64,000 nt of DNA from Sphingomonas sp. PP-CC-1A-547. GTDB taxonomy: Bacteria; Pseudomonadota; Alphaproteobacteria; Sphingomonadales; Sphingomonadaceae. Position numbers and translations under genes: made by a program. This document shows, piece after piece, positions 53,265 through 64,000 of the stretch. A model generated the notes under the pieces. It saw only the letters and a list, made by a program, of their open reading frames with translations, had not been told where the DNA came from and made no database searches. Location of the stretch: contig NZ_RAPZ01000010.1 in NCBI RefSeq assembly GCF_003610375.1, positions 842,161 to 906,160 of the forward strand. Direction: 5' to 3'. Numbering within the stretch: the first letter of the stretch is position 1; each line of letters starts with the position of its first letter.

Positions 53265-54053
53265 ATGGATACGACCAACCTGTTCCGGCTCGACGGCCGC
53301 GTCGCGCTGATCACCGGCGGCAGCCGCGGGATCGGCAAGATGATCGCCGCCGGCTTCATCGCGCAGGGGGCCAAGGTGTATATCTCGTCGCGGAAAGCCG
53401 ATGTGTGCGAGGCGGCGGCGGCGGAACTCGGGCCGAACTGCATCGCGTTGCCGCAGGATGTCTCGACGGTGGCGGGGTGCAAGGCGCTCGCCGCGCAGTT
53501 CGCCGAGCATGAGTCGCAGCTCGATATCCTCGTGAACAACGCGGGCGCGGCGTGGGGCGTGCCGTTCGAGGAGTTTTCGGAGGTCGGCTGGGACAAGGTC
53601 ATGGACCTGAACGTCAAGTCGCCGTTCTTCCTGACGCAGGCTCTGCATGCAGCGTTGAAGGCTTCCGGGTCGCGGGAGAAGCCTGCGAAGGTAATCAACA
53701 TCACGTCGATCGACGGGCAGCGGCTGAACCCTTGGGAGACGTACAGCTATCATGCGTCGAAATCGGCGCTGATCTACCTGACGAAGCGGATGGCGGCGCG
53801 GCTGGTGACGGATTCGATCAACGTGACGTCGATCGCACCGGGGGCGTTCGCGAGCGACATGAACAAGGCGGCGCGGGATCATGGGGATGCGGTGGCGCAG
53901 GGGATCCCGGCCAAGCGCGTCGGGGTGGACGAGGATATGGCGGGCGCGGCGATTTATCTCGCCAGCCGCGCGGGGGATTACGTGATCGGCGAGACGATCA
54001 CGGTGGACGGCGGGCTGGTGCATGCGTCACTCGGCACAAGCATCGACGCCTGA
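53265..54053 (+). CDS. SDR-family oxidoreductase (RhlG/3-ketoacyl reductase-like)
   Basis: A 262-residue classical SDR with TGGSRGIG, SSRKAD (suggesting NADP via Arg/Lys after beta2), NNAGAAWG, Ser in NITSIDG and YHASK. A good GGAGG site precedes the ATG at 53265; longer frames upstream are noise. The neighbour divergent SDR-transporter pair suggests shared regulation through the 147-bp intergenic region. The substrate is unknown. Confidence 0.9.
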   Translation: MDTTNLFRLDGRVALITGGSRGIGKMIAAGFIAQGAKVYISSRKADVCEAAAAELGPNCIALPQDVSTVAGCKALAAQFAEHESQLDILVNNAGAAWGVPFEEFSEVGWDKVMDLNVKSPFFLTQALHAALKASGSREKPAKVINITSIDGQRLNPWETYSYHASKSALIYLTKRMAARLVTDSINVTSIAPGAFASDMNKAARDHGDAVAQGIPAKRVGVDEDMAGAAIYLASRAGDYVIGETITVDGGLVHASLGTSIDA

Positions 54054-54060
54054 GCTAATT

Positions 54061-54210
54061 CCCTCGCCCCTCCGGGGAGAGGGAGGGAGCAGCCGCTTGG
54101 CTGCGGAAGGGAGAGGGGCGTTGGGATGAACCGTCCCGAGCCTCAAGCCCCTCTCCCTTCCCACGGCAAGCGCCGCGGGCCCCTTCCCTCTCCCCGGAGG
54201 GGCGAGGGAG
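54061..54210. repeat. Large inverted-repeat element (150 bp) between convergent genes
   Basis: The outer arms CCCTCGCCCCTCCGGGGAGA and its near complement TCTCCCCGGAGGGGCGAGGG bracket two inner, paired hairpins (CAGCCGCTTGGCTG; CTCTCCCTTCC against GGAAGGGAGAG). It fills the gap between the SDR and malic enzyme genes. Confidence 0.85.
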
Positions 54211-54211
54211 A

Positions 54212-56467
54212 TTAGCGCGCGATACCACCTGCCGCGAGAACGGCCAGGGTCACCAGTTCGCTAGCCGTCGACGTCATCGGCGCCACCTGGACCGGCTTCT
54301 CCATGCCGATCAGCATCGGGCCGATGACCGAATCCCCGCCCAGTTCCCGCAACAACTTCGCCGAGATATGCGCCGACTGAAGCCCCGGCATGATCAGCAC
54401 GTTCGCCGGCCCCGACAGCCGCGCAAACGGATAGTTCGCCAACTGCTTCGGGTTCAGCGCTACGTCCGGCGCCATCTCGCCCTCATATTCGAACCCGACT
54501 TTCCGCCCGTCGAGCACCGTCACCGCATCACGGATATTGTCGAGCCATTCGCCCTTCGGATTGCCGAAGTTCGAATAGCTGAGGAACGCCACGCGAGGCT
54601 CATGCCCCATCCGCCGCGCGACCGCCGCCGTCTGCTCGGCGAAGTCGGCCAGCTGCTCGGCAGTCGGGCGCTCGTTGACCGTGGTATCGGCGATGAACAC
54701 CGTGTGGCTCTGGCCGACCAGCAGGTGGATGCCGAACGGCGTCTTTCCCGCCGCCGGATCGATCACGCGGTAGATCTGGCGCATCGTCTCGCCGTACGTC
54801 CGCGTGATGCCGGTGATCATCGCGTCGCCTTCGCCGAGCTGAAGCAGCAGCGCGCCGAAGATGTTTCGGTCCTGGTTGACCATCCGCTCGCAATCGCGGC
54901 GCAGGTAACCGCGCCGCTGGAGCCGCGAATAGAGGAAGTCGACCATCCGGGGGACTAGCGGCGAGACGCGGCTGTTGTGGAGTTCGAAGCTCTCGGGGTC
55001 GGTGACGCCGAGCGCGCGCAAGCGGTCGGGCACGTCGTCGCGGCCGACGAGGACGGGCGTGCCGTAGCCGCCTTCCTTGAAGGCGATGGCGGCGCGGAGG
55101 ACGACTTCTTCCTCGCCTTCCGCGAAGATCACGCGCTTGGGATGTGCGCGGGCGCCTTCGTACGCCATCGACAGCACCGACGTGGTCGGGTTGAGGCGGG
55201 CACGCAGCGAATGGCGGTAGGCTTCGATGTCGAGGATCGGCTTGGTCGCGACGCCCGAGGCCATTGCCGCCTTGGCGACCGCGACGGGGACGACTTCCAT
55301 CAGGCGCGGATCGAACGGGGCTGGGATGATGTAGGCCGGGCCGAAGCTGTGGCTGACGCCGTATGCGGCGGCGACTTCCTCCGGCACGCGTTCGCGGGCG
55401 AGTTCGGCGATCGCGTTGGCGGCGGCGATCTTCATCGCGTCGTTGATGCCGGTCGCGCGGACGTCGAGCGCACCGCGGAAGATGAAGGGGAAGCCGAGCA
55501 CGTTGTTGACCTGGTTCGGATAATCCGAGCGCCCGGTCGCGACGATCGCATCGGGACGCGCGGCCATCGCCAGTTCCGGGCGGATCTCCGGCTCGGGGTT
55601 GGCCATCGCGAAGATGATCGGCGCGGGCGCCATGTCCTTGACCATCTCCGGCGTCAGCGAGCCCGCCGCGGACAGCCCCAGGAACACGTCGGCGCCAACC
55701 AGCGCCTCGGTCAGCGTGCGCGTCTCTGTGATCGCGGCGTGTGCCGACTTCCACTGGTCGACTCCGTCGCGGCCCTGGTAGATCACGCCCTTGCGGTCGC
55801 AGAGGATGACGTTGTCGCCGCGCACGCCCATCGCTTTCACGAGTTCGGTGCAGGCGATCGCCGCCGCGCCGGCGCCGTTGACGACGATCTTGACCTCGGA
55901 CAGTTTCCGCCCGGTGAGCAGGCACGCGTTGATCAGGCCGGCGGCGGTGATGATCGCGGTGCCGTGCTGGTCGTCATGGAAGACGGGGATGTTCATCCGC
56001 TCGCGCAGGGCCTGCTCGATGATGAAGCATTCGGGCGCCTTGATGTCCTCGAGGTTGATCCCGCCGAAGGTCGGCTCCATCAGTTCGACCGCGTCGATGA
56101 AGCGGTTCACGTCCTCGGTCTTCAGCTCGATATCGATCGCGTCGACATCGGCGAAGCGCTTGAACAGCACCGCCTTGCCTTCCATCACCGGCTTGCTGGC
56201 GAGCGGGCCGAGATTGCCCATGCCGAGGATCGCGGTGCCGTTCGAGATGACCGCGACGAGGTTACCCTTCGCGGTATAGTCGTAGACGGTCGCGGGATCA
56301 TCGTAGATCGCCTGCACCGGCACCGCGACGCCGGGCGAGTAGGCGAGCGCGAGATCCCGCTGCGTCGCCATCGGCTTCGACGCGATGATTTCGATCTTCC
56401 CCGGGCGACCTTCCGAGTGGAAGAGCAAGGCTTCGCGTTCGGAGAATTGCAGCGTTTCGTCGGACAT
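54212..56467 (-). CDS. maeB: NADP-dependent malic enzyme (malic-Pta fusion, MaeB type)
   Basis: A 751-residue protein. The malic enzyme domain occupies about residues 1-430 (KGNLVAVISNGTAILGMGNLG, INLEDIKAPECF, HDDQHGTAII, NGAGAAAIAC, then GRSDYPNQVNN). The C-terminal phosphotransacetylase-like domain (about 430-751: GEEEVVLRAAIAF, GLQSAHISAKLLRELGGDSVIGPMLIG) is regulatory in MaeB. It decarboxylates malate to pyruvate producing NADPH. Confidence 0.95.
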   Translation of the reverse strand: MSDETLQFSEREALLFHSEGRPGKIEIIASKPMATQRDLALAYSPGVAVPVQAIYDDPATVYDYTAKGNLVAVISNGTAILGMGNLGPLASKPVMEGKAVLFKRFADVDAIDIELKTEDVNRFIDAVELMEPTFGGINLEDIKAPECFIIEQALRERMNIPVFHDDQHGTAIITAAGLINACLLTGRKLSEVKIVVNGAGAAAIACTELVKAMGVRGDNVILCDRKGVIYQGRDGVDQWKSAHAAITETRTLTEALVGADVFLGLSAAGSLTPEMVKDMAPAPIIFAMANPEPEIRPELAMAARPDAIVATGRSDYPNQVNNVLGFPFIFRGALDVRATGINDAMKIAAANAIAELARERVPEEVAAAYGVSHSFGPAYIIPAPFDPRLMEVVPVAVAKAAMASGVATKPILDIEAYRHSLRARLNPTTSVLSMAYEGARAHPKRVIFAEGEEEVVLRAAIAFKEGGYGTPVLVGRDDVPDRLRALGVTDPESFELHNSRVSPLVPRMVDFLYSRLQRRGYLRRDCERMVNQDRNIFGALLLQLGEGDAMITGITRTYGETMRQIYRVIDPAAGKTPFGIHLLVGQSHTVFIADTTVNERPTAEQLADFAEQTAAVARRMGHEPRVAFLSYSNFGNPKGEWLDNIRDAVTVLDGRKVGFEYEGEMAPDVALNPKQLANYPFARLSGPANVLIMPGLQSAHISAKLLRELGGDSVIGPMLIGMEKPVQVAPMTSTASELVTLAVLAAGGIAR

Positions 56468-56573
56468 GGGCGGGGCCTCGCACGGTCGTTAGGTTTGGAG
56501 TACCTTCTAGGCAGGTGGTCGCCGTTCGTCACCCCGGACACTTCGCCCGAGGCTGGGTGGCGCCGCCAACCAA

Positions 56574-56681
56574 CACCACCCCGGCGAAGGCCGGGGCCCA
56601 AGTGGCAAGGCCGGAGTAACGACGGACTGCGCTTCGTTATTACCGTCCCCCAATTGGGCCCCGGCCTTCGCCGGGGTGGTG
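56574..56681. repeat. Inverted-repeat element (GGCGAAGGCCGGGG type)
   Basis: The left arm CACCACCCCGGCGAAGGCCG...CCCAA pairs with the right arm TTGGG...CGGCCTTCGCCGGGGTGGTG over about 31 bp. It belongs to the same family as 47747-47855, upstream of maeB. Confidence 0.82.
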
Positions 56682-56698
56682 AGGGTGCGGTAACAACT

Positions 56699-56830
56699 CC
56701 TTCTCCCCCTCGGGGAGAAGGTGGCGCGCCTGCGCCGGATGAGGGGCGGTTGGGGTGAGTGCCCGAGCCTCACTCCCCCTCACCCTCCCACGCTATGCGC
56801 GGGCCCCTCCCTCTCCCCGAGGGGAGAGGG
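56699..56830. repeat. Inverted-repeat element (CCCCTCGGGGAG type) before mutS
   Basis: The left hairpin CCTTCTCCCCCTCGGGGAGA and the right CCCTCTCCCCGAGGGGAGAG are paired with each other and internally. It covers the region that would encode an N-terminal extension of mutS, so that extension is rejected. Confidence 0.78.
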
Positions 56831-56866
56831 GTTTTATGGGACGCGGCTTTTCGCTACCCGCCCCTG

Positions 56867-59470
<2,604 letters not shown>

Positions 59471-59597
59471 CCTCCCCCGTCATGCCGGGCTCGTTCCGGC
59501 ATCCACCGTTCCGCGCATTCGAGAGAATTGAGTGCGCGGGACGGTGGGCCCCGGCCTCCGCCGGGGTGACGGGGTGGGTTGGTAGCAGGGTAAACTG

Positions 59598-59708
59598 CTC
59601 CCCTCCCTGGAAGGGAGGGGTTGGGGGTGGGTCGGGTCCCGCATGTCCTTACGGTTGCGGCAAAAAAGCGCCAACCCACCCCCTGCCCCTCCCTTCCAGG
59701 GAGGGGAG
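59598..59708. repeat. Inverted-repeat element (CTCCCTGGAAGGGAGG type)
   Basis: The arms CTCCCCTCCCTGGAAGGGAG...GGGTGGGT and ACCCACCC...CTCCCTTCCAGGGAGGGGAG pair over about 35 bp. The spacer contains a conserved core also seen, reversed, in the element at 63567-63675. The preceding stretch (59471-59597) has a partial copy of the GGCCTCCGCCGGGG type and no gene. Confidence 0.85.
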
Positions 59709-59808
59709 TCCGTCGTATTTCGGGCGGGCGGGAGAATGCCCGCTCACGTCCTAGTATCTCACGATACGTCGATGCTAGGCGGCGGCCGGATTTAGCGGAG
59801 CGCGGGCT

Positions 59809-60768
59809 TTGGGCGGACATCATCACGGACATGACCATTCGCATGGTCACTCACACAGCCACGGCCACAGCCACGGCGGCCACAGCCACGCCCCGGCCTC
59901 GTTCGACCGCGCCTTCGCGATCGGCATCGGCCTCAACATCGTCTTCGTCGTCGTCGAAGCGATCGTCGGCCTGCGGATCGACTCGGTGGCGCTGCTCGCC
60001 GACGCGGGCCACAATCTGTGCGACGTACTCGGCCTCGTCGTCGCCTGGGGCGGCACGATGCTCGCGCGCACGGCACCAACCAAGCGCTACACCTACGGGC
60101 TGAAGGGCTCGACGATCCTCGCCGCGCTGGCCAACGCACTGCTGTTGCTGGTCGCGCTCGGTGCGATCGTGCTGGAGGCGTCGCAGCGCTTCTCGGACCC
60201 TGCCCCGACCGCCGGCCTGACCGTGTCGATGGTCGCGGGCATCGGCATCGCCGTCAACGCGTTCACCGCCTGGATGTTCGCACGCGGTCGAAAGGGCGAC
60301 GTCAACATCCGCGGCGCGTACCTCCACATGGCCGCCGACGCGCTCGTCTCGGCCGGCGTGGTGATCGCCGGCTTCGTGATCTGGCGCACCGGCCTCACCT
60401 GGATCGACCCCGCGGTCAGCATCGTCATCGCGGTCCTGATCTTCTGGCAGACCTGGGGCCTGCTCCGCGAAACCGTCGAGATGTCGCTGTCCGCCGTCCC
60501 CCGCGGGATCGAGTTCGACCATGTCGACGACGCGTTGTGCAGCCTGCCCGGCGTCACCGAGATCCATGATCTTCACATCTGGCCGATGAGCACCACCGAA
60601 CCCGTCCTCACCGCGCACCTCGTAATGCCCGCCGGCCACCCCGGCGACCGGTTCCTCAGCGACGCCAGGACGATGCTCCACGACAAATTCGGCATCGGCC
60701 ACGCCACGTTACAGGTCGAGACCGGCAACGGCCACGACTGCTCAATGGCCAGCCCCGACAAGGTCTGA
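59809..60768 (+). CDS. Cation diffusion facilitator (zinc/cobalt/cadmium exporter, CzcD/ZitB-like)
   Basis: A 319-residue CDF transporter. The N-terminus is a dense His/Asp cluster (GGHHHGHDHSHGHSHSHGHS). Six TM helices follow with metal-site motifs LLADAGHNLCD (TM2) and HMAADALVSAG (TM5, HxxxD). The C-terminal cytoplasmic dimer domain has HDLHIWPM. No ATG is in frame near the start, so a TTG at 59809 after GCGGAG is proposed. It would export Zn, Co or Cd and complements the CzcCBA system. Confidence 0.9.
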   Translation: MGGHHHGHDHSHGHSHSHGHSHGGHSHAPASFDRAFAIGIGLNIVFVVVEAIVGLRIDSVALLADAGHNLCDVLGLVVAWGGTMLARTAPTKRYTYGLKGSTILAALANALLLLVALGAIVLEASQRFSDPAPTAGLTVSMVAGIGIAVNAFTAWMFARGRKGDVNIRGAYLHMAADALVSAGVVIAGFVIWRTGLTWIDPAVSIVIAVLIFWQTWGLLRETVEMSLSAVPRGIEFDHVDDALCSLPGVTEIHDLHIWPMSTTEPVLTAHLVMPAGHPGDRFLSDARTMLHDKFGIGHATLQVETGNGHDCSMASPDKV

Positions 60769-60774
60769 CGCGCG

Positions 60775-61422
60775 TCAGATGAAGTGGAAGTCGGCCTTCG
60801 CGCGGCTGGTTTCGCCTTCCAGCGCCTGATCGCGGTAGGGCCCGTCGCGGTCGACCCAGTGCAGGAAAAGATGCGCCGACCAGCCGTTCGGGTTCGGCGT
60901 CATCCGGCCGTGGCGGTGGTGCACGCCCTGGTACAGGACCGCATCGCCGACCTCCATCGCGATCGCCGCATATGGCTCCGCGCCAAAGTCGTCCGTAACG
61001 CGCGAGCTTGGCTCGGTTCGTACGGTGCCGACCTCCAGATCCCAGGGCGCACCGTCGCTGTAATCGAGCGTCAACGACAGGCTGTGCTCGCACGCCTGGC
61101 GGTCCGAATGCACCATGCAGACGTCGCCCTCGCGGTAGATCCGGAAATAATCATAGGTCGGCAACAGGTCGCGCCCGACGAGCTGGCTGACGATCGGCGT
61201 CAGTCCCCAAAGGAATTGCAACATCGGCGGATATTGCCGACCGTAAACCTCGAACGCGGCACGTTTCAGCAGATTGGGATGCTGCGTGACCTTGCTTAGA
61301 TCCACCCGGTCCAGCGCCAGATCCTGCTTGAGCCGGCGCAGGAAAGCATCGGTCACCTCGACCGGTATCAGTCCGCGAAGATGCGCGAACCCGTTGTCAC
61401 GATAGCTGCCTTCGACCTTCAT
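60775..61422 (-). CDS. 2-oxoglutarate/Fe(II)-dioxygenase-like protein
   Basis: A 215-residue double-stranded beta-helix protein. The facial triad looks complete: His105 and Asp107 (MVHSDRQA) and a distal His (YQGVHHRHGR, about 168-171), with Arg173 as a possible 2-oxoglutarate anchor. No substrate is suggested by the neighbours (CDF exporter convergent by 6 bases; glycine-zipper gene divergent). The start at 61422 is chosen as the first Met of the conserved MKVEGSYRDNGFAHL; 30 further codons upstream look non-coding. Confidence 0.7.
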   Translation of the reverse strand: MKVEGSYRDNGFAHLRGLIPVEVTDAFLRRLKQDLALDRVDLSKVTQHPNLLKRAAFEVYGRQYPPMLQFLWGLTPIVSQLVGRDLLPTYDYFRIYREGDVCMVHSDRQACEHSLSLTLDYSDGAPWDLEVGTVRTEPSSRVTDDFGAEPYAAIAMEVGDAVLYQGVHHRHGRMTPNPNGWSAHLFLHWVDRDGPYRDQALEGETSRAKADFHFI

Positions 61423-61543
61423 CGCTCGATTGCTATCGGCCGGTGCAAACCGGTGCAAGCCCTCCGCCATCCGCACGAAAGCCGAAGAATGAACTTTTAC
61501 GGAGTGGCGCAAGTTACACCGGCATAGCTCAGGAGATTATCCC

Positions 61544-61990
61544 ATGAAGAAGCATCTTATCGCAGCATTGATGTCGGTCGCCGTTGCCGCGCCGGCGATG
61601 CTGCCGACCGCCGCGACCGCACAGCGTTACGACGATCGCCGCGACAACAACGACCGTCGCGATCGTGACGATCGCCGTTTCAACAACGACCGTCGCGGCA
61701 ACGATCGCAATTGGCGTGGCGACGACCGCAACTGGGATCCGTCGAACAGCTACCGTGACGGCAAGTATCGCGAGCGCCGCCTCGGCCGCAACGACCGCAT
61801 CTATCGTGGTCGCGACGGCCGCGCCTATTGCAAGCGCAACGACGGCACGACCGGCCTCGTGATTGGCGCCCTCGGCGGCGGCGCGTTGGCCAACCTGATC
61901 GGTGGCGGCACGCTCGGTACGCTGGCGGGTGCCGGTGGCGGCGCACTGCTCGGCCGCTCGGTCGACCGCGGCAACGTGAAGTGCCGTTGA
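61544..61990 (+). CDS. Exported glycine-zipper protein with Arg/Asp-rich domain
   Basis: A 148-residue protein. It has a signal peptide (MKKHLIAALMSVAVAAPAML, cleavage near TATA), then a 60-residue Arg/Asp/Asn-rich region (RYDDRRDNNDRRDRDDRRF). A single Cys pair (AYCKRNDG and the final KCR) brackets a glycine-zipper membrane-like segment (GLVIGALGGGALANLIGGG). It resembles the 17-kDa surface antigen/RcnB-like envelope proteins of Alphaproteobacteria. Its role is unknown. A good AGGAG site precedes the ATG and a strong terminator follows. Confidence 0.82.
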   Translation: MKKHLIAALMSVAVAAPAMLPTAATAQRYDDRRDNNDRRDRDDRRFNNDRRGNDRNWRGDDRNWDPSNSYRDGKYRERRLGRNDRIYRGRDGRAYCKRNDGTTGLVIGALGGGALANLIGGGTLGTLAGAGGGALLGRSVDRGNVKCR

Positions 61991-62017
61991 GCTTCAGCCG
62001 AAGCTAGAAACGACGAG

Positions 62018-62046
62018 ACGGCGGCCGAGCGATCGGCCGCCGTTTT
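62018..62046. terminator. Bidirectional terminator between glycine-zipper gene and mntH
   Basis: The 11-bp stem ACGGCGGCCGA / TCGGCCGCCGT has loop GCGA and is followed by TTTCG on the plus strand. On the minus strand the stem is preceded by an A/T-rich stretch, so it can end both convergent transcripts. Confidence 0.82.
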
Positions 62047-62051
62047 CGTAT

Positions 62052-63368
62052 TTACAGCATGCCGTAGAGCAAAGTGCCGTTCAGCCCGATGATCACCGCG
62101 GCGATCACCCAGGCGAGAACCTTCAGCCACGCCGGGCTGACCAGTTCGCCCATGATCGTGCGGTCGCCGGTGAACTTGACGAGCGGCACGACGGCGAACG
62201 GAAGTTGCAGGCTCAGCACGACTTGGCTGAGCACCAGCAGCTTGGTCGCCCCCGCATCACCCGAAGCACCGACCACGAACACCGCCGGCACGATCGCCAG
62301 CAGCCGCGTCACCAGCCGCCGCGCCCAGACCGGCATGCGCAGGTTGAGGAAGCCCTCCATCACGATCTGACCCGCGAGCGTTCCCGTCACCGTCGAGTTC
62401 TGACCCGACGCGAGCAGCGCGACCGCGAAGAGCACACTCGCCGCACCCATCCCCAGCATCGGTGCAAGCAGCTGGTACGCCTGATCGATCTCGGCAACGT
62501 CGGTCCGCCCGGCGACGTGGAAGGTCGCCGCCGCGAGGATCAGGATCGCCGCGTTGATGAAGAACGCGAGGCCCAGCGCGACCGTGCCGTCGATCGTCGC
62601 CATCGTGATCGCGTCGCGCTTGCCCGCAGTGTCCTTGGCGAAGGCACGCGTCTGGACGATCGACGAGTGGAGGTAGAGATTGTGCGGCATCACGGTCGCG
62701 CCGAGGATGCCGATCGCGATGTAGAGCATCGCCGGGTTCGTCACGATCTGCGTCGTCGGAACGAGCCCGCCAAGCACGCCCGCCCATTCGGGCCGCGCCA
62801 GGAACAGCTCGAAGATGAAGCACCCCGCGATGATCACGAGCAAGGCGACGACGAACGCCTCCAGCTTGCGGAACCCGAAGCGTTGCAGCGCGAGGATCAG
62901 GAACACGTCGAGTGCGGTGAGGACGACGCCGTAGACCAACGGCAGGCCAAACAGCAGCTTCAGCGCGATCGCCGTGCCGAGCACCTCGGCAAGGTCGCAC
63001 GCGATGATCGCGATCTCGCATAGGAACCAGAGCGCGACGGAGACCGGCTTCGAATAATGCGCGCGACAGGCCTGCGCGAGATCGAGTCCTGCGACGATGC
63101 CAAGGCGTGCGGAGAGCGCTTGCAGGACCATCGCCATCAGGTTCGACAGCAGGACGACCGACAGCAACGTGTACCCGAACGCGGAGCCGCCGGCGATGTC
63201 GGTCGCCCAGTTGCCCGGATCCATATAGCCGACTGCGACGAGATACCCCGGCCCCACGAACGCGAACAGCCGCCGCCAGAACGACGCGCCTTCGGGGACG
63301 ACGACGGTGCGGTGGCTCTCGGCGAGCGAGTTGGCGAAGTCGGACGCGGGGAGATTGGGGGCTGACAT
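62052..63368 (-). CDS. mntH: Nramp-family divalent metal (Mn/Fe) transporter
   Basis: A protein of about 438 residues with 11 TM helices. The metal-site motifs are [10 protein letters not shown] (TM1) and the [10 protein letters not shown] signature (TM6). It imports Mn2+/Fe2+ with protons. The start at 63368 is chosen from the family N-terminus ([15 protein letters not shown]); a start 21 codons earlier is possible. No Fur/Mur/MntR-type box was recognised in the upstream DNA. Confidence 0.93.
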   Translation of the reverse strand: MSAPNLPASDFANSLAESHRTVVVPEGASFWRRLFAFVGPGYLVAVGYMDPGNWATDIAGGSAFGYTLLSVVLLSNLMAMVLQALSARLGIVAGLDLAQACRAHYSKPVSVALWFLCEIAIIACDLAEVLGTAIALKLLFGLPLVYGVVLTALDVFLILALQRFGFRKLEAFVVALLVIIAGCFIFELFLARPEWAGVLGGLVPTTQIVTNPAMLYIAIGILGATVMPHNLYLHSSIVQTRAFAKDTAGKRDAITMATIDGTVALGLAFFINAAILILAAATFHVAGRTDVAEIDQAYQLLAPMLGMGAASVLFAVALLASGQNSTVTGTLAGQIVMEGFLNLRMPVWARRLVTRLLAIVPAVFVVGASGDAGATKLLVLSQVVLSLQLPFAVVPLVKFTGDRTIMGELVSPAWLKVLAWVIAAVIIGLNGTLLYGML

Positions 63369-63566
63369 CGGGGGGTGCTTTGCCGGAACGAGGGGAAGGG
63401 GACAAGGCGTGGCCGGCGAGTCGGGCGACAATGCGCTGACCCGCTTCCGTCACCCCAGCGAACGCTGGGGTATTCTGATTGGCGGGTGTAGCCATTCAAA
63501 TGGAGAGATCTCGGCTTTCGCCGGGCCGACGTGTGCGGGTGTACGCGAGCAATATATGGGAAGCGC

Positions 63567-63675
63567 CTCCCCTCCCTGAAAGGGAGGGGCTGGGGGTGGG
63601 TAGGCCTGCTCGAGCCACCACCGTCCAAACATGCGGAAACCGACCCACCCCCGCCCCTCCCTTCCAGGGAGGGGA
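63567..63675. repeat. Inverted-repeat element (CTCCCTGAAAGGGAGG type)
   Basis: The arms CTCCCCTCCCTGAAAGGGAG...GGGTGGGT and ACCCACCC...CTCCCTTCCAGGGAGGGGAG form the second copy of the 59598-59708 family, in the opposite orientation judged by the spacer. The upstream 63369-63566 stretch holds a CCCCAGCG-AA-CGCTGGGG hairpin near 63454 and no gene. Confidence 0.83.
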
Positions 63676-63684
63676 GCAAGGAGG

Positions 63685-64000
63685 TCAGATGACCTTCATG
63701 TCCGCCTGGTAATGATGCCACGCGAAGATCGCCGCCGCGCCGCGGTGGGGGCGCCAGGCCTCCGCCACCTCGCGAGTCAGTTTCTCGCTCGGCCGGGTCT
63801 CGTGGCCAAGGATCCGCCCGACCTCGATCTGGATCGCGAGGTCGCCCGCTGGCCAGATGTCCGTCCGCCCTTCCGCGAACAGCAGGTAGATCTCAGCCGA
63901 CCAGCGGCCGATCCCCTTCACGCGGACCAGCGCGGCGATCGCCTCCTCGTCGTCCTCGGGCAGGTTGGTCAGATCGAGCCGCCCGCTCGTCACCTCGTCG
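63685..64000 (-). CDS. DNA-3-methyladenine glycosylase, AlkA/HhH-GPD type (C-terminal part)
   Basis: The frame is open at the window edge, so only about 105 C-terminal residues are present. The helix-hairpin-helix LVRVKGIGRWSAEIYLLF and the catalytic Asp in WPAGDLAIQ identify a HhH-GPD base-excision glycosylase that removes alkylated purines. The N-terminal half lies outside the window. Confidence 0.88.
   Translation of the reverse strand, partial: DEVTSGRLDLTNLPEDDEEAIAALVRVKGIGRWSAEIYLLFAEGRTDIWPAGDLAIQIEVGRILGHETRPSEKLTREVAEAWRPHRGAAAIFAWHHYQADMKVI

Noticed and set aside
54977..56758. 593-codon plus-strand frame over maeB
   Set aside because: Shadow; runs into repeat elements and lacks any domain.

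Overview
The window looks like chromosomal DNA of a sphingomonad (Alphaproteobacteria, most likely Sphingomonas). This is inferred from the very high GC content, a DUF1134/EipA envelope gene, a gene-transfer-agent-type tail and terminase remnant, large TonB-dependent receptors used for plant glycans, and many palindromic intergenic elements of the kind common in that group. I see no rRNA, insertion sequence, integrase or CRISPR array. There is one tRNA, tRNA-Ser(GCU).

Region 1 (1-15.7 kb) is a glucuronoxylan utilisation locus. It holds the end of one GH43 beta-xylosidase, a second GH43 enzyme translationally coupled to xylulokinase (xylB) and followed by xylose isomerase (xylA), two FadR-type GntR regulators, mannonate dehydratase (uxuA), a GH115 alpha-glucuronidase with a Tat signal, and a TonB-dependent receptor. 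Together they would import decorated xylo-oligosaccharides, strip (methyl)glucuronic acid and arabinose/xylose, and feed xylose to xylulose-5-phosphate and glucuronate through mannonate to KDG. The GH43-xylBA promoter and the receptor promoter share TAGCGCTA-core palindromes typical of LacI-family operators. A dienelactone-hydrolase-family gene ends the region.

Region 2 (15.9-25.3 kb) carries a heavy-metal efflux operon: a small His-rich exported protein followed by czcC, czcB and czcA. After it come an outer-membrane beta-barrel protein, a small lipoprotein, and a histidine kinase whose partner response regulator is broken by a frame-disrupting internal deletion.

Region 3 (25.5-32.7 kb) is the most interesting part. 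Two genes overlap by 4 bases: a cytosolic M48-like zinc peptidase and an 1818-residue protein. The large protein joins a degenerate kinase C-lobe, a DUF4011-like region, a COG1112-type SF1 helicase, a Vsr/MTES_1575-like nuclease domain and a C-terminal WGR domain. The pair sits beside tRNA-Ser and a 500-bp gene-free stretch. I propose it as a candidate anti-phage or nucleic-acid-surveillance system, related to Mokosh-type helicases but with a peptidase partner.

Region 4 (33-39 kb) is mostly housekeeping: eipA, a small conserved protein, pyrC, ygfZ, an aroE-family gene and an OmpA-family protein.

Region 5 (39-42 kb) is a collapsed gene transfer agent/prophage cluster. The 5' third of a large terminase is joined directly to the 3' third of a tail host-specificity protein, with a small-terminase-like gene upstream and a DUF2793 gene downstream. 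The portal, capsid and tail genes are missing.

Region 6 (42.2-64 kb) contains queG, a NatAB-like ABC exporter, a CYP153-like P450, an exported MsrB, a CHAP-domain protein, an M1 aminopeptidase, an SDR/GPH-symporter pair divergent from a second SDR, maeB, mutS, a CDF metal exporter, a 2OG-dioxygenase-like protein, a glycine-zipper protein, an Nramp transporter and the C-terminus of an AlkA-type glycosylase. Long inverted-repeat elements, often with arms that are themselves hairpins, sit at most of the gene ends from 34 kb onward.
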